From the IMG/VR virus record IMGVR_UViG_3300031775_000046, positions 1 through 22,453 of that record: a stretch of 22,453 nucleotides of DNA; one strand, written 5' to 3'. Below the pieces are notes generated by a model. The model was not told the origin of the DNA, searched no databases, and saw only the letters and a program-made list of their open reading frames with translations. This document shows, piece by piece, positions 18,774 through 22,453 of the stretch (the stretch's first letter is position 1; each line of letters opens with the position of its first letter). Source of the DNA: a virus. The position numbers were made by a program, and so were the translations under genes.

Positions 18774-19328
18774 ATGGCAAGCGTATTTGACACTATAAAA
18801 ACACGTGCTGGGGATACAACAAAGTCTGCTACTTGGTATAGAACGCAAGTAAATAAGATTGCTAGTAATACTACAGCAGGACAATTGTTTAGACAAGGTA
18901 AACTTAATCGTAGACCAAGTGTAGGCAGATTGAACTTATTTGGGTACAATCCTAAATACAGAAAAACGTTACCTTATTATGATGTATTCCCATTGGTGTT
19001 GCCATTAGAACCAATATCAGGTGGGTTTATGGGTATGAACTTTCACTATCTACCACCACTATTGAGATTTAGATTATTAGAACGTATGCAGGCAACAGCA
19101 ACAGATAGTAGATTTGACGATAAGACAAAATTCAATGTAAACTATGATGATGTAAAGAATATAAAAATTGTGAAACCAACAATCAAAAAGTATTTGTACT
19201 CATATGTACAGACAGGATTTTTTAGAGTAAATGCAGATGAGGCAGCAGTTGCTATCTACTTACCTGTACAAAGATTCAAAAAGGCAACTGAAGCAAAAGT
19301 TTATTCAGACAGTAGGAGATTTATTTAA
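18774..19328 (+). CDS. virion protein, probable tail or baseplate component
   Basis: A 184-residue basic protein. After a polar helix (SVFDTIKTRAGDTTKSATWYRTQ), the centre has YYDVFPLVLPLEPISGGFMGMNFHYLPPLLRFRLLERM (split here as YYDVFPLVLPLEP, then GFMGMNFHYLPPLLRF), a pattern I recall in proteins of T4-like and other large myoviruses without an established function. It lies between gp4 and the gp54-like gene and overlaps the latter by 1 base, supporting a tail role. It does not resemble T4 gp53. No ribosome site is seen before ATG. Confidence 0.75.
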   Translation: MASVFDTIKTRAGDTTKSATWYRTQVNKIASNTTAGQLFRQGKLNRRPSVGRLNLFGYNPKYRKTLPYYDVFPLVLPLEPISGGFMGMNFHYLPPLLRFRLLERMQATATDSRFDDKTKFNVNYDDVKNIKIVKPTIKKYLYSYVQTGFFRVNADEAAVAIYLPVQRFKKATEAKVYSDSRRFI

Positions 19329-20419
19329 TGTCAATAATTAGTGTAGGTAAAAAGATAGGTGATTTAGATATACGATTAGGTATACCACCATCTAAAGCAC
19401 AATTCAATGTAAGCGAAACTAATAAAAGATTTTCAGTAAATAACGTTACATCTAATTACAATTCAGTTTACAACATATTCAGATCAGGCATAACACAATC
19501 AGGTGGGTTTGCAAGACCGACACAATTTATGGTTACGATTGATGGTCCTAAAGCAGCAACGTTTGGCGATACATCAATATACGCTGACGCAAAAGGTAAA
19601 GATCAGGCTGCTCGTATGGCAAAGAGTGCTAGATTGTCAGCGGCAATCAAAAAGAATATGCAGTTAAGAATGGATCTATTCTGTTCAAGTGTATCATTAC
19701 CTGATAAGACTATCACAGACGATACAAATGAAACCTATTATGGTCCTAAAAGAGCATTTGCTAAAAATGTACAATTCAATGAGGTCACATTAGAATTTTA
19801 TACTAGTATAAACTATGATGAACGTATATTTTTTGAGGCATGGCAAAACAGCATAGTTGATCCTATATCACATAACGTAGGTTACTATGATGATTATGCT
19901 ACACCATGTATGATTACAATTACACCATTAACTAAAACGTTTATCGCTGCATTACAAAATTTTGAACCAACAGGCGATACACTTGCAGATAGAGATAAGA
20001 TCAGACAATCACTAGGCGATAACTCTGGTTTCTCATCTTATCAAGTGCAAATGTATGAAGTGTGGCCTAAAACAATTGCTGCTACACCATTGAGTTATGA
20101 CGCTCAAAATCAGATTGTTAAAACTAGTGTTACATTTACATACAGAAATCATGCTACATCAGCATGGAACTTTTTAGGTAAAACAGCAACCGAAGAATAC
20201 AGCACACTAAACAGAAACGAATATAGAACTAATACGACAGCAATACAAGGTAACCTATTAGATAACCTACCTTTTGGTATAGGTAACGAGATAGGTAGAG
20301 CAGGTCGTCAAGTGTATGAAACACTTAAAAAGAATTTGCCTATTGGGCGAACAACGGGAGGACGTGTGTTCCCGAAAGGTCTACCAGACCCTAGAATCAT
20401 ACGTGATTTTTTATATTAA
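19328..20419 (+). CDS. tail-tube-fold baseplate protein, gp54/gp48-like
   Basis: A 363-residue protein with the tail tube fold shared by T4 gp19, gp48 and gp54. FARPTQFMVTIDG (about 60-72) is the first strand; MDLFCSSVSLPDKTI (about 117-131), EFYTSINYDERIFFEAWQNSIVDP and PLSYDAQNQIVKTSVTFTYR match T4 gp54's ...WVNSVQDP and LSYDGDNQITTFDVTFAYR. gp54 starts polymerisation of the tail tube on the baseplate; gp48 is the neighbouring cap protein. The T4 gp54 spacing of the DP and LSYD motifs makes gp54 the better guess. ATG follows the previous stop by overlap (TAATG). Confidence 0.8.
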   Translation: MSIISVGKKIGDLDIRLGIPPSKAQFNVSETNKRFSVNNVTSNYNSVYNIFRSGITQSGGFARPTQFMVTIDGPKAATFGDTSIYADAKGKDQAARMAKSARLSAAIKKNMQLRMDLFCSSVSLPDKTITDDTNETYYGPKRAFAKNVQFNEVTLEFYTSINYDERIFFEAWQNSIVDPISHNVGYYDDYATPCMITITPLTKTFIAALQNFEPTGDTLADRDKIRQSLGDNSGFSSYQVQMYEVWPKTIAATPLSYDAQNQIVKTSVTFTYRNHATSAWNFLGKTATEEYSTLNRNEYRTNTTAIQGNLLDNLPFGIGNEIGRAGRQVYETLKKNLPIGRTTGGRVFPKGLPDPRIIRDFLY

Positions 20420-20433
20420 TAAGGAGTTAAATA

Positions 20434-21129
20434 ATGAGTTTATCATTTATAAAGGTGCCTGAATATAATTTGACGTTATCAAATAATGTAAAGGTGAAAT
20501 ACAGACCATTCTTAATAAAAGAAGAAAAAGTTTTATTGATGGCTGTAGAGAGCAAAGACGAAGGTGAGATGAACAATGCTCTAATTAAAATTGTTCAACA
20601 ATGTACATTATCACAAATAGACGTAACGAAGTTACCAGTATATGACTTTGAATATCTTTGGTTAAATATACGAGGTAAATCTGTTGGTGAAATTATAGAA
20701 ATGAAATTGAAATGTCCAGATGACGATACCGTTTCTGTTGACTATCAATTAAAATTAGATGATGTTAAACCTGACCTTGATAAGAAGGTTGATACAAAGA
20801 TTGAATTTGAAAAAGACTATGGTGTGATAATGAAAGTGCCTACAATTATGCAGATTGCTAACAAAAGAACATTGTTAGATTTGTCTTTTAATTTAGTTAG
20901 GGATTGCATTGCTCAAATATACAATGGTGACGAAGTACACGAAGCAAATGATTTATCTGTAGAAGAACTTGACGAGTATGTTGAACATTTAACTACAAAG
21001 CAGTTTAAACAGATAAGAGAGTACTTTGAACATTTACCTATTGTATCACACCTGATTAAGTATAACAATCCTAAATCAGGTAAAGAGTTTACATTATTGT
21101 TACAAGGGGCGTCAGATTTTTTTCAGTAA
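20434..21129 (+). CDS. 26: gp26 baseplate hub / tail assembly chaperone
   Basis: A 231-residue protein of the T4 gp26 family (T4_baseplate, T4 protein 208 residues). VKYRPFLIKEEKVLLMA (about 20-36), LPVYDFEYLWLNIRGKSVGE (about 68-87) and MKLKCPDDD are its hallmarks; the C-terminal half is helical and ends KYNNPKSGKEFTLLLQGASDFFQ. AAGGAG precedes ATG by 7 bases. The final codons TTT TTT CAG TAA sit on a slippery heptamer, so part of the product is predicted to shift to -1 and gain 63 residues. This makes gp26 the likely equivalent of lambda gpG, a chaperone of the tape measure protein. Confidence 0.88.
   Translation: MSLSFIKVPEYNLTLSNNVKVKYRPFLIKEEKVLLMAVESKDEGEMNNALIKIVQQCTLSQIDVTKLPVYDFEYLWLNIRGKSVGEIIEMKLKCPDDDTVSVDYQLKLDDVKPDLDKKVDTKIEFEKDYGVIMKVPTIMQIANKRTLLDLSFNLVRDCIAQIYNGDEVHEANDLSVEELDEYVEHLTTKQFKQIREYFEHLPIVSHLIKYNNPKSGKEFTLLLQGASDFFQ
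21117..21123 (+). other. programmed -1 frameshift site
   Basis: T TTT TTT in the correct phase for gp26 (codons TTT TTT at 21118-21123, preceded by GAT) is an ideal X XXY YYZ slippery heptamer, two codons before the gp26 stop. The -1 frame downstream is open for 63 codons with conserved-looking sequence and no credible start of its own. Confidence 0.85.
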
Positions 21130-21314
21130 CCCTCTTGCATGAAAACCTGGAGAGTTTGTACCGTACTAATTTTGCATTAATGCAGTACCATAAATACTCT
21201 TTAAGTGAATTAGAAGATATGATACCATGGGAGAGGGAGATATATGTTGAAATGCTTATGCAACATATAAAAGAAGAAAACGAGAAGATAAGAGAAAAAC
21301 AAAGAAAAGGATAA
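21123..21314 (+). CDS. -1 frame extension of gp26 (gp51 / GT-like domain)
   Basis: A 63-residue extension read after a -1 shift from 21123: S-V-T-L-L-H-E-N-L then YSLSELEDMIPWEREIYVEM and a charged helical end KEENEKIREKQRK. The SELEDMIPWEREIYVEML motif is typical of the second half of tail assembly chaperones. It occupies the place of T4 gene 51 (after 26) but is much shorter than T4 gp51. The only internal ATG in this frame (21180) lacks a ribosome site and would lose the first 19 residues. The full fusion would be about 293 residues. Nested repeats AGAGT/ACTCT and GTACT/AGTAC (21151-21200) may fold downstream of the slip site. Confidence 0.82.
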   Translation, partial: SVTLLHENLESLYRTNFALMQYHKYSLSELEDMIPWEREIYVEMLMQHIKEENEKIREKQRKG

Positions 21315-21317
21315 TTT

Positions 21318-21617
21318 ATGAATTTTTTAAAGAATATGCTAACAACAGGTTGGCAAGGTTTTAAACATGGTGCTAAATCACTATGGCATTTCATTGAGGT
21401 AGAGATACCTGAATTGATGTCAAACTGGAGACTAGTACCAAGACTATTAATGCTTGCTTATGGTTGGGCATTTTTAGATGTAATCAACTGGTTTATGATG
21501 TTAGAAAATCCTAACAACGCACAGGCAGGGTTAGTGTCAGTAGTAGTTGGGGCTGGTGCAGGTTGGTTTGCAATATATGTAAACGGTAAACCATCTAAAG
21601 TTAAAAACAAAGAATAA
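21318..21617 (+). CDS. small membrane protein among tail genes
   Basis: A 99-residue protein. N-terminal amphipathic part (MNFLKNMLTTGWQGFKHGAKSLWHF), then two hydrophobic segments (about 43-60, LLMLAYGWAFLDVINWFMM; about 67-88, AGLVSVVVGAGAGWFAIYV) and a basic tail. Two-span topology with a basic C-terminus is holin-like, but its place between the tail chaperone and probable tape measure suggests a tail-associated role instead, for example a membrane-interacting virion component. AAAAGG precedes ATG by 7 bases. Confidence 0.75.
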   Translation: MNFLKNMLTTGWQGFKHGAKSLWHFIEVEIPELMSNWRLVPRLLMLAYGWAFLDVINWFMMLENPNNAQAGLVSVVVGAGAGWFAIYVNGKPSKVKNKE

Positions 21618-21620
21618 TAA

Positions 21621-22453
21621 ATGCCAGAACAAGTAAAATTTAAGAAACCTAAACCTAACTTTCAATCCATCTTAAAGAAACAAAAAGAGATGGAAGATGA
21701 TGAGAAGTTCGCTATATCTGATTCGTTACAAGAATACATTGATACGATAGGTAAAAAGGCAGGTTATCAGAACCAAGAGAAGTTAGAAAAGGCCAATATC
21801 AGACAAGAGGTAATTAACTTTGTTGATAATTACACTATCAGCAGCCTTGATAGTATCAAAGGCATGGAGTATGATGACGCATTACAATTACAATCATCAA
21901 CCGAAAAGAGTATAGCAGAGATAGAAGGTACTGGTCAATTGAATGAGGCAGAATTAGATTTTATTAGAGCAACGGTAGGTGAAACCAATACTAGATTAAA
22001 AGAAGTATTGAAGTTATCTACACGATTAAAGTTTGCATTTAGAGATTTGAAGAAAGAACTTAAACCTCTAAAACTTGCTGCTAGAGTAGGTCTAACAAGA
22101 ATACCTATTTTAGGTAAAAGAATTGAGAGAGCAATACGTGCTGAAGAAGAAGGTGAGTCAGAAGCATTACGTATTAAAAGAGGTTTAAGAAAAAGAGAAG
22201 CAAGAGATACCAGAAAAATGGGTGACACTTCATTCCCAGCACCCAACGATCAGAGTCAAACTCAACAAAATAAAACAATTGCAAAACAAACTACTGCTGG
22301 AATAATGGCAACAGATAATAAATCTATACCAAAAGGAGATAGAGAAGAACTTGTTGAGGAAGAAAGAGAGTCAGACGCTCAGTTTGAAACTACAAGTGGT
22401 ACATTAGAAAGAATACTTGAAGAAACAGAATTAACAAATGAATTACTAGGTGG
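21621..22453 (+). CDS. probable tail tape measure protein, N-terminal part (cut by window end)
   Basis: At least 277 residues, open to the window edge. Highly charged and helical, with few hydrophobic strands. Landmarks are SLDSIKGMEYDDALQLQSS (about 75-93), LRARDTRK-type basic stretches around 160-195, and a Gln/Thr-rich linker near 210-225. Residues 140-175 (LKKELKPLKLAARVGLTRIP) are strongly basic. Position right after the frameshifted chaperone is where long-tailed phages encode the tape measure protein (T4 gp29), which sets tail length. The 3 bases between stop and ATG and lack of a strong ribosome site suggest coupling. Identification is by context. Confidence 0.7.
   Translation, partial: MPEQVKFKKPKPNFQSILKKQKEMEDDEKFAISDSLQEYIDTIGKKAGYQNQEKLEKANIRQEVINFVDNYTISSLDSIKGMEYDDALQLQSSTEKSIAEIEGTGQLNEAELDFIRATVGETNTRLKEVLKLSTRLKFAFRDLKKELKPLKLAARVGLTRIPILGKRIERAIRAEEEGESEALRIKRGLRKREARDTRKMGDTSFPAPNDQSQTQQNKTIAKQTTAGIMATDNKSIPKGDREELVEEERESDAQFETTSGTLERILEETELTNELLG

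Noticed and set aside
18743-18949. N-terminal extension of gp4 up to 18949
   Set aside because: It overlaps the + strand tail gene and encodes hydrophobic sequence unrelated to gp4; homology begins right after the Met at 18742.
21935-22246. 103-codon minus-strand ORF at the right end
   Set aside because: Opposes the long open frame from 21621, with Ser/Leu-rich composition typical of the complement of a Lys/Glu-rich gene.
1-22453. CRISPR array or insertion sequence
   Set aside because: No regularly spaced repeats and no transposase or terminal inverted repeats were seen on reading through the window.

Overview
The window is a segment of a T4-like (myovirus) bacteriophage genome, AT-rich and densely packed, with almost every gene on the + strand and most neighbours overlapping by 1 to 30 bases. 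The T4 relationship rests on recognisable homologues in T4-like order: gp33 (late-transcription co-activator, 13253-13474), gp59 (helicase loader, 13471-14073), gp32 (single-strand DNA-binding protein, 15738-16637), gp4/gp50 (head completion, minus strand, 18281-18742), a gp54/gp48-like tail-tube-fold baseplate protein (19328-20419) and gp26 (20434-21129). Many small genes (SprT-like protease, the family I recall as DUF6433, SufE, DUF5856-type protein, FmdB-like protein) are typical of marine T4-like phages. The host is probably an alphaproteobacterium, perhaps SAR11/Pelagibacter: the phage carries a circularly permuted, two-piece tmRNA of the alphaproteobacterial type, base composition is very AT-rich, and two lipoprotein signals have Asn just before the lipid Cys. 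Host identity is inference.

Layout. 1-3156: a terminator and promoter, then small overlapping genes, including two lipoproteins, two small membrane/secreted proteins and a glutaredoxin. 3157-4311: a winged-helix-like DNA-binding protein with a pseudoknot-like inverted repeat upstream, then a late promoter, a DUF6433-like protein and a strong hairpin. 4312-7789: small proteins, an SprT-like metalloprotease, a membrane-anchored glucosaminidase (candidate lysin), small membrane proteins and a 307-residue membrane/coiled-coil protein. 7790-11052: marine T4-like accessory genes including SufE, a DUF5856-like protein, a small lipoprotein, a DUF465-like protein and an M15 peptidase. 11053-13049: an unknown protein, a PD-(D/E)XK nuclease, a secreted protein with a T4-lysozyme-like translational switch, and the tmRNA. 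13050-16844: replication and late-transcription genes (gp33, gp59, gp32) with a DUF1289 protein, a membrane protein and a sugar-transferase-like protein. 16845-18284: a DUF262-HNH endonuclease-like protein with its own promoter. 18281-22453: gp4 on the opposite strand, then tail/baseplate genes, a programmed -1 frameshift at the end of gp26, and the start of a probable tape measure protein that runs off the window.

Regulation visible in the sequence. A recurring host-type promoter, GCTTGACA with an extended -10 TGATATAAT about 17 bases downstream, precedes at least six transcription units and in degenerate form a seventh. A second class, the T4 late box TATAAATA, sits before the DUF6433-like gene, the secreted protein at 12391, gp32 and (as CATAAATA) the tail gene at 18774, matching the presence of gp33.

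Most notable: (1) the phage-encoded permuted tmRNA with its own degradation tag; (2) the T TTT TTT slippery heptamer that should fuse gp26 to a 63-residue C-terminal domain, as in lambda-type tail assembly chaperones; (3) a hairpin before 12391 that hides the ribosome site on read-through transcripts and loses its 5' arm on late transcripts; (4) two promoters whose predicted start coincides with the A of ATG (7828 and 18774), implying leaderless messages.
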